From positions 372,001-436,000 of the forward strand of contig NZ_JAFEUV020000004.1 of the NCBI RefSeq assembly GCF_017355915.2: DNA of 64,000 nt, in the 5' to 3' direction. Shown in pieces: positions 16,344-25,206 of the stretch. The notes beneath the pieces were generated by a model, which saw nothing but the letters and a program-made list of their open reading frames with translations, had not been told where the DNA came from and ran no database searches. The stretch's first letter is position 1. Every line of letters starts with the position of its first letter. This stretch comes from Telluribacter roseus. GTDB lineage: Bacteria > Bacteroidota > Bacteroidia > Cytophagales > Spirosomataceae. The position numbers and the translations under genes were made by a program.

Positions 16344-18068
16344 TTATAGGTTTCCTTTGCGTAGTTCTTCCACCGCATGGTTAGCCGCACGGGCTGTGAT
16401 AGCCATGAAGGTCAGCGACGGGTTCTGAGTGGAGTTGGTAGTCATACAGGCCCCGTCCGTTACGAATACGTTCTTTACCTGATGCAGCTGGTTCCACTTG
16501 TTCAGTTGCGACGTCTTAGGGTCTTTACCCATACGTACACCACCCATTTCATGGATATCCAGACCGGGAGCCTTATCAGGCTTATCGTGGGTCTTGATGT
16601 TCTTGAAGCCCGCCAGCGTCAGCATCTCGGTCATCTGCTCGTGGAAGTCCTTGATCATCTTCTCGTCGTTGTCGTCGTAGCCTACGTTAATGCGGAGCTG
16701 CGGCAGACCGTACGGATCTTTCAGATCTTTATCCAGCGCTACGAAGTTGGTCTCCTTCGGGATGGTTTCGCCCATCATGTGTGAGCCTACGCGCCAGTTG
16801 CCGTGCTTCTGCTGCATCAGGTTCGACTTTAATTCTTCACCGAAGCCATTGCGGTCGTTGTAGGTAATACGGCTACCGCTGAATCCGGCGGCATAGCCAC
16901 GGATAAAGTCAGCATTTTCATCCTGCTTGAACATGTTGCGGAAACGTGGAATGTAGCTACCGTTAGGACGAATACCCGCCGTGGTCGTATCAAGGAAGCC
17001 TTCATACTCCGCTGAGATGGTAGTCCGGAAGTTATGGAAAGCGACAAACTTCCCCAGCAGACCATTGTCATTGCCCAACCCGTTAGGGAAGCGGTTCGAT
17101 ATCGAGTTCAGTAGGATCAGGTTAGAGTTCAGCGTAGAAGCATTTACAAAAATGATCTTGGCGTAGTACTCAGTCATCTCCTTGGTATTGGCATCAATCA
17201 CCCGTACACCCGTAGCTTTTCCTTTCTGCTCATCGTAGATGATCGAGTGTACTACCGAGTGGGGGCGAAGGGTCATGTTTCCAGTCTTTTCAGCCCAGGG
17301 TAGGGTGGCTGAGTTACTGCTGAAGTACCCTCCGAAAGGACAGCCCCGCTCGCAGATGTTACGATGCTGACACTGACCACGGCCCTGCTTCAGGTGGATA
17401 GGCTGCGGCTTGGTCAGGTGCGCTGCCCGGCCTATGATCACTGGGCGGGCACCCTTGTAGTGCTTCGCCATCTCCTTAGAGAAGTGCTTCTCTACGCACG
17501 ACTGCTCGTGCGGTGGCAGGAACTCACCGTCGGGTAGTTGGGCCAGGCCGTCTTTATTACCAGATATACCCGCAAATTTCTCAACGTAGCTATACCAGGG
17601 CGCAATATCTTTATAGCTTATGGGCCACTCTACCGCGTAGCCATCCCGCGCGGGACCGTCGAAGTCGTACTGTGACCAGCGCTGGGTACCCCGCGCCCAC
17701 ATCAGTGACTTACCACCTACCTGATTACCCCGGATCCAATCGAAAGGCTTGTCCTGAATATAAGGTTGCTCGGAGTCCTTCAGGAAGAACTGCTGCGAAC
17801 CTTCGTGAAAAGCGTAGCACTTGGTAGCAATCGGATTTGCCTCCCGTACTTCGCGGGTGATCTGTCCGTTGTGCTCAAACTCCCAGGGCTGCATCATGGT
17901 AGTAGGGTAGTCGGTTACGTGGCGTACATCGCGGCCACGCTCAAGTACCAGGGTTTTGAGTCCCTTATCGCACAGTTCTTTGGCCGACCAGCCTCCGCTG
18001 ATTCCCGAGCCGATCACAATGGCATCGAACGTGCGCTCTTTGATTGAATCTATATTGAAATAAGACAT
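16344..18068 (-). CDS. GMC family FAD oxidoreductase (large subunit)
   Basis: A 574-residue glucose-methanol-choline oxidoreductase. The FAD-binding loop GSGISG is at residues 20-25, followed by 'TLVLERG'; a mid-region cysteine cluster 'CQHRNICERGCPFGG' and the C-terminal 'DIHEMGGVRMGKDPKTS' and 'NPSLTFMAITARAA' complete the family pattern. There is no signal peptide. The next gene upstream on the same strand encodes a gluconate-2-dehydrogenase subunit-3-like protein with a Tat signal, so the flavoprotein is probably exported by riding with that partner, as known for membrane gluconate dehydrogenase and for Caulobacter LacA/LacC. The likely reaction is oxidation of a sugar or sugar glycoside hydroxyl to a ketone, with electrons leaving to a cytochrome. 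No cytochrome subunit gene is adjacent. Confidence 0.9.
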   Translation of the reverse strand: MSYFNIDSIKERTFDAIVIGSGISGGWSAKELCDKGLKTLVLERGRDVRHVTDYPTTMMQPWEFEHNGQITREVREANPIATKCYAFHEGSQQFFLKDSEQPYIQDKPFDWIRGNQVGGKSLMWARGTQRWSQYDFDGPARDGYAVEWPISYKDIAPWYSYVEKFAGISGNKDGLAQLPDGEFLPPHEQSCVEKHFSKEMAKHYKGARPVIIGRAAHLTKPQPIHLKQGRGQCQHRNICERGCPFGGYFSSNSATLPWAEKTGNMTLRPHSVVHSIIYDEQKGKATGVRVIDANTKEMTEYYAKIIFVNASTLNSNLILLNSISNRFPNGLGNDNGLLGKFVAFHNFRTTISAEYEGFLDTTTAGIRPNGSYIPRFRNMFKQDENADFIRGYAAGFSGSRITYNDRNGFGEELKSNLMQQKHGNWRVGSHMMGETIPKETNFVALDKDLKDPYGLPQLRINVGYDDNDEKMIKDFHEQMTEMLTLAGFKNIKTHDKPDKAPGLDIHEMGGVRMGKDPKTSQLNKWNQLHQVKNVFVTDGACMTTNSTQNPSLTFMAITARAANHAVEELRKGNL

Positions 18069-18081
18069 GTCTTTTGAATTC

Positions 18082-18198
18082 TTAATGCTGAGTTAGGAAT
18101 ATTGAATTAGGAATAATCTATTGAGCGATGAACGGCAAATGCGGTGATTGTTTTAATTTTCATTCAATCATACATTCACTCAATCACTCAATGATCAC
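18082..18198. repeat. Short degenerate tandem repeats in the GMC/subunit-3 spacer
   Basis: The 130-base spacer holds two simple repeats: a doubled block of the type GAGTTAGGAATA / GAATTAGGAATA (18090-18116) and a run of CATTCAATCA-, CATTCACT- and CAATCACT-like units (18161-18198). No gene is present. Confidence 0.7.
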
Positions 18199-18732
18199 TT
18201 ATGATGCTATGGGTACACAGCCGTGGTAGAAGCCGGGAGCCATGTTGTACTTGAGTACATTGTTCATATAGTACTCCGAGTTGGTATAGCCCTGAATAGT
18301 CAGGTTCTTGATCATATTCACGAACTGCTTCTCGGTAGTGTCAGATGCGTTGCTCATAGTCGTTAGTACGGCTACACGCTCTGTAGGGGCCAGCGCTGTA
18401 AATGATTTGCTGTAGGCCTTGTTCGATGCTTCGTCAATAGCGACCAGCCCCTTCTGTAAGGTTGCCTGAGCGGTGGCCGGATAGCAATCATTGATCATGC
18501 GTGCCGCAAACTGGTGCACCTTCAGAGATTTGGCACCCGGTGATACTTTTCCCGCGGCAGTAGTCTCTGGAATAATGGCTTCAACAATCTCGGACAGGAG
18601 GACTTCCTGATTTTCGGAAAGGGTAGACGTACGGCCAATGGATTCGGGTGTCCAGTTAGTAGCCCAGGCAGGCAAACTTACTAAACCGCCCAAAGCCAAA
18701 CCCATACTTTTAAGGGCTGATCTTCTTTTCAT
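18199..18732 (-). CDS. Gluconate 2-dehydrogenase subunit 3 family protein
   Basis: A 177-residue protein with a Tat signal at the N-terminus (MKRRSALKSMGLALGGLVSL) and cleavage after 'PAWA'. The remainder fits the gluconate 2-dehydrogenase subunit 3 family, with 'LLSEIVEAIIPETTAAGKVSPGAKSL' early on and 'TLQKGLVAIDEASNKAY' later. The family has no cofactor; it is the small partner that carries the flavin subunit through the Tat system. It lies 130 bases upstream of the GMC oxidoreductase on the same strand, so they form one transcription unit interrupted only by a repeat-containing spacer. Confidence 0.88.
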   Translation of the reverse strand: MKRRSALKSMGLALGGLVSLPAWATNWTPESIGRTSTLSENQEVLLSEIVEAIIPETTAAGKVSPGAKSLKVHQFAARMINDCYPATAQATLQKGLVAIDEASNKAYSKSFTALAPTERVAVLTTMSNASDTTEKQFVNMIKNLTIQGYTNSEYYMNNVLKYNMAPGFYHGCVPIAS

Positions 18733-18892
18733 CGATTTATTAAAATATTTTATTTACTAAGTAAAGAAGGATATTCCACATTCTAACGTTTTTTCAATAA
18801 AAAAATGCGATAAAATTGGCTTTTTTTTAGCCACAAGTACTATACCCCTATTAAAAGTAGCATTTAACGGTGATAGCGATGGTCTAAAGCAG

Positions 18893-18922
18893 CGAGAGCC
18901 GCTCCCTGAGGAGCGGCTCTCG
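18893..18922 (-). terminator. Hairpin after the TonB-dependent receptor gene
   Basis: Perfect 13-base arms (18893-18905, 18910-18922), loop CTGA, 22 bases past the receptor stop codon. No long T-run follows on the minus strand, so termination strength is uncertain. Confidence 0.7.
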
Positions 18923-18943
18923 ATATAAACGTATAGGTATATA

Positions 18944-21694
18944 CTACAATCCATATACCCATCCTACGTATACTACCCGGCTGATGGGGGCCGAGCCGTA
19001 GGCGTAGATAGCGTTGGAGTTGGTGAGGTTGGTACCTCCCAGCTTCAGGGTACTCTTCAGCGATGGGATCCGGTACCCTAGCTGGGCATCTACCGTCCCG
19101 AAAGCCCCAATATGGCCTTCGTCGAAAGGCATAAAGAAGGTGTAGCCGGTCTGGCGGCGGTAGTTGATACTATACGTTAATTGCTTGTGCTGACCATCCA
19201 GCCCCACGTTAAACTTGTGCTCAGGGGTATTGAACCCGAGGATCAGCCCCGGTACATCTGATTCGTTGATGTGCGACCAAGTATAATTGGTATACAGATG
19301 CAGGCTTCTGGTCAGGAAGTACTCCGTCGAAAGTACTACGCCCTGCGTTTGTACCTGCTGGTCGGCGTTGGCCCATACCTGAATGAGTCGTCCGCGGGTA
19401 CGGTCCGTAGCCGGCTTGGCAAAGTCACCCGTGGGGGTAGGCAGAGGCGCACCCGTCACGGGGAGTCCATCTTCGCGTCCGTAGAAGCGCAGGGTACCTA
19501 TGAAGTCGCGGTAGCTGGAGCGGTAGTAGCTGGCATCTACATAAAGTCCTTTAACCAGTTGAGCCTTGTATCCTATTTCCCAGGTATTTACCTTTTCCGG
19601 AGAGAGGTTGTTGATTCGCTGTGGTTTCAGGAAGTTGGGGTTGGGCTGTCCGTTGGGTAGGGTCGAAACGGCATTCAATCCTTCGTAGCCGTTGTCAATG
19701 TTGCCCTGTACCAGCAGCGTACCAAAGTCGAGGTAGATGAATTGGTCCAGCTGGGCCGGCTGACGATACGCCTGGGCGTAGCTCAGACGGATGTTGTGCT
19801 CACGGTTCTCTCCCAGCGACAGTACTCCCGAAATACGGGGTGAAAAGCGGGCACCAAAGTTACGGAACTGGTCGTAGCGTCCGGCGAAGGCCAGGCGCAG
19901 GCGGTCGTTGAGCAGGTCCTGACGTACCTGCGCGTAGGCGCCCCCTTCCCAGTTGACGATCTTATCCCGACGCTGTACTTCGCCGGTACCCGGTTTGATG
20001 GGTGATTTATCACCGTCCGCCAGCAGAGTACCCTGCGATTGTAGAAAATGGGTACGGTAGGATGCTCCCGCTACTACATTGGTTTTGGGAGTAAGCTGCC
20101 ACTCCCGCTGACCGCTGATATCCCAGAAACGGGCCGTGTTGGCAAAGGCTGCTCCACGTACCGTGCGGGTACCGTTGACATCTATAGTACCTACACCGCT
20201 CACGATCTGCTCACGCATCTGGTTGAAGAGCGGACTTCCGGCCGGTAGTTGTACACCGGCGGCCAGTTGCGACGCCAGGCGCTGCGCTTCCTCGATACCC
20301 AGTCCTCCGGGTACCGCCTGGGGCAGGGTATAGGTAGAAGGCAGACCACCGTTAGGATTGGGTAGGTACACACCGGCTACCGATGCTCCCGAGGGTAGTC
20401 CGCCGGTACGGGCAGCGCTGAATAGCTGGTTCCAGAGGGTAAAGTAGTTCTGCGAGAAGGTAGGGTAGCGGGTACCATTGGCTTGGGTACCGGCTGCTAT
20501 CGGTGCGCCCATGATCCCATTACCGAGGGAGCTCAGGTCGTAGGCTTTGCCGCCATAGTCAAACATGGTATAGGCGCGCAGGAACCAGCCTTTGCCGCTG
20601 AGCTCGGCCCGGTGCAGGTCGTACTGCATGGCGCGCTGGGCGTAGCGGCTGCTGCTCTGGAATACGCCATTGCTGAACGAATACCGGTACTCGTACACGG
20701 CCTTCATGCGGTCGTTGATCCTCCAGTGCAGCGATGGATTGACCCGGAAGTTGCCGGCTTTGTACTGATTGCCACCCAGGCTGAACAGGTCGCCGGGAGC
20801 ATTGGCCCAGAGCATTTCGGCCTCAGAATAGCCGGGAGCGTAGATTCGGTAGGGCGTTCCGTTATTTAACGCCGTTAGTGCCGGGTTGGTAACCGTTGAA
20901 CCGGCATCGCCGTAGCGGTTGATGGCATTCCAGCCCAGCGGGGAGCCGGTTGGGTTATTGATAGGGTCAGCTCCGGCCAGTCCGCCCGCAGTAACTCGCT
21001 TGATGGCTGCTTCGCTGGATGCGATAAACTCATCCGCGGTGAAGTAGTTAGCGTTAAGTTTAAAGGCCAGCCGGTCGCCCAATACTTTGGCGTAGCGTAC
21101 CTGACCATCCAGCATACTACGGCTTCCCCCACGCAGCGACACCGCCAGACCGGGAGTCCTGAAAGGATCTTTGGTATTAAGTAAGAGTACGCCATTGATC
21201 GCATTGGAGCCGTAGAGGGCCGAGTTGGCTCCGTGAATGATATCTACACTTTCCAGATCAAGCTCCGGTACGCCCATCCAGTTGCCGTAGTACAGGGAAG
21301 CCGTGGGGGAGGTAACATCTACGTAGTCGATCAGTTGTACTACGCGCTCAGCCTTGGAGCTGTTAAAGCCACGCGTGCTAAAACTGGTAATGAGCCAGCT
21401 CGACTGATTGACATCAACGCCTTTGTAGCGGGAGAGACTGGATATTAGCTCGGTGCCCGGCAGGCGCTGTATCTCTACTCCGCTGATACGCTCAACGGTA
21501 ACGGGTGTTTCCATCACCCGCTCCGCCGTACGCGAAGCCGATACAATTATTTCATTAAAGGTACCGCCGTCCCGGTGAACACCGTCGCGGTGAATACTGT
21601 CACGCTTTTGGGCAGTGTCTGGTACGGTCTGCGCCCCCACTGGAGTAGACAGAGCCAAAGCCACCCAAATAATCATTTTGTAACTTTTACGCAT
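18944..21694 (-). CDS. TonB-dependent outer-membrane receptor
   Basis: A 916-residue outer-membrane receptor. A signal peptide ends near 'TPVGAQ'; a short charged stretch with a doubled HRDGV/HRDGG unit follows, then the plug domain from 'FNEIIVSASRTAERVMETPVTVERI', with 'STRGFNSSKAERVVQLIDYVDVT' and 'VDIIHGANSALYGSNAINGVLLLNT'. The rest is beta-barrel sequence rich in aromatic strands, ending in 'VVYVGWVYGL'. It lacks the N-terminal carboxypeptidase-like domain of SusC proteins and there is no SusD gene nearby, so it looks like a classical receptor, perhaps for a metal chelate, vitamin or peptide. Substrate is unknown. No cobalamin riboswitch was seen upstream. Monocistronic. Confidence 0.9.
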   Translation of the reverse strand: MRKSYKMIIWVALALSTPVGAQTVPDTAQKRDSIHRDGVHRDGGTFNEIIVSASRTAERVMETPVTVERISGVEIQRLPGTELISSLSRYKGVDVNQSSWLITSFSTRGFNSSKAERVVQLIDYVDVTSPTASLYYGNWMGVPELDLESVDIIHGANSALYGSNAINGVLLLNTKDPFRTPGLAVSLRGGSRSMLDGQVRYAKVLGDRLAFKLNANYFTADEFIASSEAAIKRVTAGGLAGADPINNPTGSPLGWNAINRYGDAGSTVTNPALTALNNGTPYRIYAPGYSEAEMLWANAPGDLFSLGGNQYKAGNFRVNPSLHWRINDRMKAVYEYRYSFSNGVFQSSSRYAQRAMQYDLHRAELSGKGWFLRAYTMFDYGGKAYDLSSLGNGIMGAPIAAGTQANGTRYPTFSQNYFTLWNQLFSAARTGGLPSGASVAGVYLPNPNGGLPSTYTLPQAVPGGLGIEEAQRLASQLAAGVQLPAGSPLFNQMREQIVSGVGTIDVNGTRTVRGAAFANTARFWDISGQREWQLTPKTNVVAGASYRTHFLQSQGTLLADGDKSPIKPGTGEVQRRDKIVNWEGGAYAQVRQDLLNDRLRLAFAGRYDQFRNFGARFSPRISGVLSLGENREHNIRLSYAQAYRQPAQLDQFIYLDFGTLLVQGNIDNGYEGLNAVSTLPNGQPNPNFLKPQRINNLSPEKVNTWEIGYKAQLVKGLYVDASYYRSSYRDFIGTLRFYGREDGLPVTGAPLPTPTGDFAKPATDRTRGRLIQVWANADQQVQTQGVVLSTEYFLTRSLHLYTNYTWSHINESDVPGLILGFNTPEHKFNVGLDGQHKQLTYSINYRRQTGYTFFMPFDEGHIGAFGTVDAQLGYRIPSLKSTLKLGGTNLTNSNAIYAYGSAPISRVVYVGWVYGL

Positions 21695-21878
21695 AGAATA
21701 AACACAAGTTTCGAGCGGCGAATTTAGTTGGTAGGCTTCATTGTACCTCCAGTTTTAAAAAATTGTGAAGAATGAGCAGAAAGGTAGAAGTGAGCTGCTG
21801 TACAATTAGCTGACAGCGAATAAGTAGTAGAAGTGCCGTCTGTACTTTACTCTGAGAGCTTTTAAAAACAGCACTACT

Positions 21879-23003
21879 ATGAAACACACTCCATTATTAC
21901 TGTTATATTTTCTGACAGTGTTAAATACATCGCTTTTTGCCCAGGAAGAGCTTTGTCAGGGGCCTTACTTCACGGAAGAGCAGGGGCGAACCTTTCTGCA
22001 AAGTCAGGTACCTAAGTCGCTGGCGGACTGGCAAAGCCGGTCAAAGCTGGTTAAAGACCGGGTTCTGGATGGGATGGAACTACGCTCTATGCCCGCTCGG
22101 CCTACCTCGGTTCCGATCATCCACAGCCGTCGGGAGATGGACGGATATACGGTAGAGAATGTAGCTTTCGAAAGTATGCCCGGTATCTATGTAACGGGTA
22201 ATCTGTACCGGCCTGCACAGAAGTTAAAGTCGTATGCGGTCATCCTGAGTCCTCACGGGCACGGTCCTGACATGCGCTTCCACGAGCAGACTCAGAAGCG
22301 CTGTGGTACCCTGGCCCGAATGGGAGCCATTGTATTTGCTCCTGATATGATCGGACAGGGCGACTCGAAGCAGTGTGAGCATAAGCTGAGCAAGGCGCTG
22401 AAGCTGCAGACCATTAACAACATCCGGGCGCTGGATTTTCTGCTGGCCTTACCCAGTGTAGATCCTGAGCGGGTCGCGGTAGTAGGTGAATCGGGTGGAG
22501 GTACCCAGACCTTTGTACTTACGGCTCTGGACCCACGGGTGAAGGTGGCGGCGCCTACTGTGATGGTGTCGTCTTACTTCTTTGGGGGCTGTACCTGCGA
22601 GAGCGGCATGCCTATCCATAAGAAAGGCGAGTTCCAGACCAACAACGTGGAGATAGCCGCTCTGGCCGCTCCCCGCCCTATGCTGCTGATCTCCGACGGT
22701 GGCGACTGGACCAAGAACACTCCCCAGGTAGAGTACCCCCACATCCAGAATATATATACACTATATAATGCCAAGGATAAAGTCTCGAATGTTCACCTGG
22801 CTAATGAGAAGCACGACTTCGGCCCCAACAAGCGGGCTGCTATGTACCCCTTCATGGCAAAGTACCTCAAGCTGGATGAGAAGCAGGTGGATGAAAGCCG
22901 GGTGCAGGTACTGGACCGGAAAGTACTGGCGGTGTTCGATGAGGCTCATCCGCGTCCGGCCAATGCGCTACAGGGAGATGAGGCGGTGCTGGGAGTACTG
23001 TAG
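21879..23003 (+). CDS. Exported alpha/beta-hydrolase (acetyl-xylan esterase-like)
   Basis: A 374-residue hydrolase with a Sec signal peptide ending near 'SLFAQ'. The nucleophile elbow GESGGG places the catalytic serine at S205, and a histidine in 'NEKHDFGP' at H312 is the likely third triad member; 'LLISDGGDW' before it can supply the acid. An oxyanion-type 'LSPHGHGPDM' segment near residue 125 fits. A 'CTCESGMP' loop gives a possible disulfide. The family includes acetyl-xylan esterases and related plant-polymer esterases. It stands alone and may act in the periplasm on ester groups of plant or microbial polymers; this is family-based inference. Confidence 0.83.
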   Translation: MKHTPLLLLYFLTVLNTSLFAQEELCQGPYFTEEQGRTFLQSQVPKSLADWQSRSKLVKDRVLDGMELRSMPARPTSVPIIHSRREMDGYTVENVAFESMPGIYVTGNLYRPAQKLKSYAVILSPHGHGPDMRFHEQTQKRCGTLARMGAIVFAPDMIGQGDSKQCEHKLSKALKLQTINNIRALDFLLALPSVDPERVAVVGESGGGTQTFVLTALDPRVKVAAPTVMVSSYFFGGCTCESGMPIHKKGEFQTNNVEIAALAAPRPMLLISDGGDWTKNTPQVEYPHIQNIYTLYNAKDKVSNVHLANEKHDFGPNKRAAMYPFMAKYLKLDEKQVDESRVQVLDRKVLAVFDEAHPRPANALQGDEAVLGVL

Positions 23004-23122
23004 TGTAGTATAGGTGTGAGGGAAAAATCGTCTATCTGATGGCGTGAATCTTCCATGTTAGCCGGGGCCTAATCAGCCCACCTTTGTCATGTCAATATTG
23101 ACATCACAAGTTAATCGAAAAC

Positions 23123-23680
23123 ATGGATCATCTAACCAAAACACCAGGTATCACTTTTTCAGTACCCACCCGTGAGGAAGTAAGTCCCGCTAATCAGGCT
23201 ATCTTCGACAATCTGCAAAGTGCTCTGGGATTCGTCCCTAATTTGTACGCCACCATTGCCTATTCTGGCAATGGCCTGGCACGGTACCTGGCGTATCAAA
23301 ATGCAAAAACCTCCTTCTCCAACCGGGAGAAAGAAGCCATCAACCTGGTGGTGAGCCAGGTGAATGGCTGTGTGTACTGCCAGAGCGCCCATACCGTCAT
23401 CGGCAAGATGAACGGGTTTACCGATGAGCAGCTTCTGGATATACGCCGGGGTAAAAGCGCAAACTCTAAGCTGAACGCGCTGATGGCTCTGGCCGCTGAT
23501 GTAACAAAAAGCCGGGGCTATGTATCGCCTGAGCTGGTAGCCGCTTTCTTTGAGCAAGGATATACCCGGGAACACCTGGTGGACCTCATCCTACAGATCA
23601 GCGATAAAATAGCCATGAATTACCTTCACAACCTGACCCAGGTTCCGGTAGATTTCCCCCTGGCTCCAACACTTTCTTAA
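23123..23680 (+). CDS. AhpD-like carboxymuconolactone decarboxylase family protein (peroxidase-related)
   Basis: A 185-residue protein of the AhpD-like alkylhydroperoxidase family. The redox motif CVYC with the following SAH gives C83, C86 and H90, exactly the AhpD catalytic arrangement, preceded by '[16 protein letters not shown]'. The family reduces peroxides or acts in thiol redox relay. Two further genes follow on the same strand: an NTF2-like protein after 65 bases, then an AraC regulator, with a hairpin in the first gap. They look like a small stress cassette. Confidence 0.88.
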   Translation: MDHLTKTPGITFSVPTREEVSPANQAIFDNLQSALGFVPNLYATIAYSGNGLARYLAYQNAKTSFSNREKEAINLVVSQVNGCVYCQSAHTVIGKMNGFTDEQLLDIRRGKSANSKLNALMALAADVTKSRGYVSPELVAAFFEQGYTREHLVDLILQISDKIAMNYLHNLTQVPVDFPLAPTLS

Positions 23681-23688
23681 ATCTATTC

Positions 23689-23725
23689 GGTGCATCCGGA
23701 CCTTTTGGTTCTGGATGCACCTTTC
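23689..23725 (+). terminator. Hairpin between the AhpD-like and NTF2-like genes
   Basis: Perfect 9-base arms GGTGCATCC (23689-23697) and GGATGCACC (23713-23721) followed by TTTCT. It may attenuate read-through into the downstream genes. Confidence 0.72.
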
Positions 23726-23745
23726 TACACTATATCATTACACGT

Positions 23746-24165
23746 ATGGCTACTGAAGTAAGATTTCCTGTTCCTCCTTTTACCGAAGAAACCGCTCTGC
23801 AAAAAGTCAAACTGGCCGAAGACGCCTGGAACTCCCGTGACCCTGAGCGGGTTTGTCTGGCTTACTCTGTTGATACGGAATGGCGCAACCGCGCGGAGTT
23901 TATAAACGGACGGGAAGCGGTCAAAAGCTTTCTGAAAAGGAAGTGGGAGAAAGAACAGGACTACAAACTAAAGAAACAGTTGTGGGGTTTTCGGAATGAT
24001 CGAATGGCCGTTCAGTTTGAATACGAATGGCATGACGCCGACGGGCAGTGGTACCGTAGCTATGGCAATGAGTTGTGGGAGTTTGATGAGCAGGGGGTAA
24101 TGACCAAACGCTACGCCAGTATCAATGATCTACCCATTCTGGAAAATGAACGAAAGCTGCACTAA
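23746..24165 (+). CDS. NTF2-like protein of the DUF1348 family
   Basis: A 139-residue protein matching DUF1348, a SnoaL/NTF2-like fold. The pattern '[14 protein letters not shown]', '[17 protein letters not shown]', '[12 protein letters not shown]', 'NRMAV-type FEYEWHD' and '[11 protein letters not shown]' is characteristic. Members occur in many bacteria and plants without a settled activity. It is followed after 12 bases by an AraC-type regulator and preceded by the AhpD-like gene, so the three are likely co-regulated. Confidence 0.87.
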   Translation: MATEVRFPVPPFTEETALQKVKLAEDAWNSRDPERVCLAYSVDTEWRNRAEFINGREAVKSFLKRKWEKEQDYKLKKQLWGFRNDRMAVQFEYEWHDADGQWYRSYGNELWEFDEQGVMTKRYASINDLPILENERKLH

Positions 24166-24177
24166 TACGCTCCCTCC

Positions 24178-25062
24178 ATGACTCACTCTACTACTTTTAC
24201 GCTTATAAACAAACAGACGGGCCACCTGGCTTTCAAGTTGTTTTCGTTTAATGACGGTGGCCATTTTGATCATCTGCAGCGTCTCAACTACTATTCGCTC
24301 ATCTGGATAAAAGAGGGAAAAGGTACCCTTACGGCCGATTTTGCTGACTATCCGGTAGGTGACCAAATGCTATTTGCCTTTTCACCTTACCAGCCGTTTA
24401 TGTTTCAGATGGAGGGCGGAGTAAGCGGTACGGTACTCCAGTTTCATCCTGATTTTTTTTGCATCCATAAGCACCAGCAGGAAATAGCCTGCCATGGGGT
24501 GTTGTTCAACAATATCTATCAGGCGCCTTATATTTCGGTAGATGAGCATACCCAACGAACGTTCGAAATGGTACTTTCCCAAATCCGTGACGAGATGCAA
24601 ACTCCGGCTCTGGCCCATCACGACCTGTTGATTTCGTACCTGAAGATTTTTCTGATTACCGCTACCCGTCAGAAAACAGGTCAACAGCAAGGGGCGGCGG
24701 TTGAAGAGCAGGAACTCCAGGAGCCTTTCATTTTACAAAACCTAAAAAATTACATTGAAGTACATTACAAGAGTCTCCATACGGCCAGCGATTATGCCGG
24801 GCTCCTGAATATTTCGCCTAAAGCACTCGCAAAGCTGGCAAAAACACATTTTAATAAAACCCTCACCGACCTGATAGCTGAGCGTATTGTCATCGAAGCC
24901 AAGCGGGAGCTGTATCTGACCGACAAGCCCGTAAAGCAGATTGCCTGGGAATTGGGTTACGAGGATGAGTACTATTTCAGCCGCTTCTTCAAAAACAGGG
25001 CGGATGTATCCCCCCAGCTTTACCGCGAGACAGTAGGCTTTTCAAGGGCATTGGCAGAATGA
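24178..25062 (+). CDS. AraC-family transcriptional regulator
   Basis: A 294-residue regulator. The N-terminal half is a cupin-like sensing domain ('GGHFDHLQRLNYYSLIWIKEGKGTL'). The C-terminal about 100 residues carry the two AraC helix-turn-helix units: 'LHTASDYAGLLNISPKALAKLAK' and 'PVKQIAWELGYEDEYYFSRFFK', followed by the 'SPQLYR' end motif. It starts 12 bases after the DUF1348 gene and probably controls the cassette it belongs to. The inducer is unknown. Confidence 0.9.
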   Translation: MTHSTTFTLINKQTGHLAFKLFSFNDGGHFDHLQRLNYYSLIWIKEGKGTLTADFADYPVGDQMLFAFSPYQPFMFQMEGGVSGTVLQFHPDFFCIHKHQQEIACHGVLFNNIYQAPYISVDEHTQRTFEMVLSQIRDEMQTPALAHHDLLISYLKIFLITATRQKTGQQQGAAVEEQELQEPFILQNLKNYIEVHYKSLHTASDYAGLLNISPKALAKLAKTHFNKTLTDLIAERIVIEAKRELYLTDKPVKQIAWELGYEDEYYFSRFFKNRADVSPQLYRETVGFSRALAE

Positions 25063-25206
25063 GTAGAGAATCAAACTATATAAGAATGAGACTCTCTATG
25101 GAAAGGATACTACTACAGATACTTAAATACTTTTGCTTTTACTCCATCCACAGTGTTTAATCCAGGAACAAGTATATTTGGCTAATTCAAATTAGCTATA
25201 CAAAGG

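Noticed and set aside
20483-20869. Plus-strand frames inside the TonB receptor, tamL and gltB
   Set aside because: Shadow frames of large genes with no recognisable domain or start context.
21695-21878. Cobalamin riboswitch in front of the TonB-dependent receptor
   Set aside because: No B12-box-like core was found, so the receptor cannot be called BtuB.
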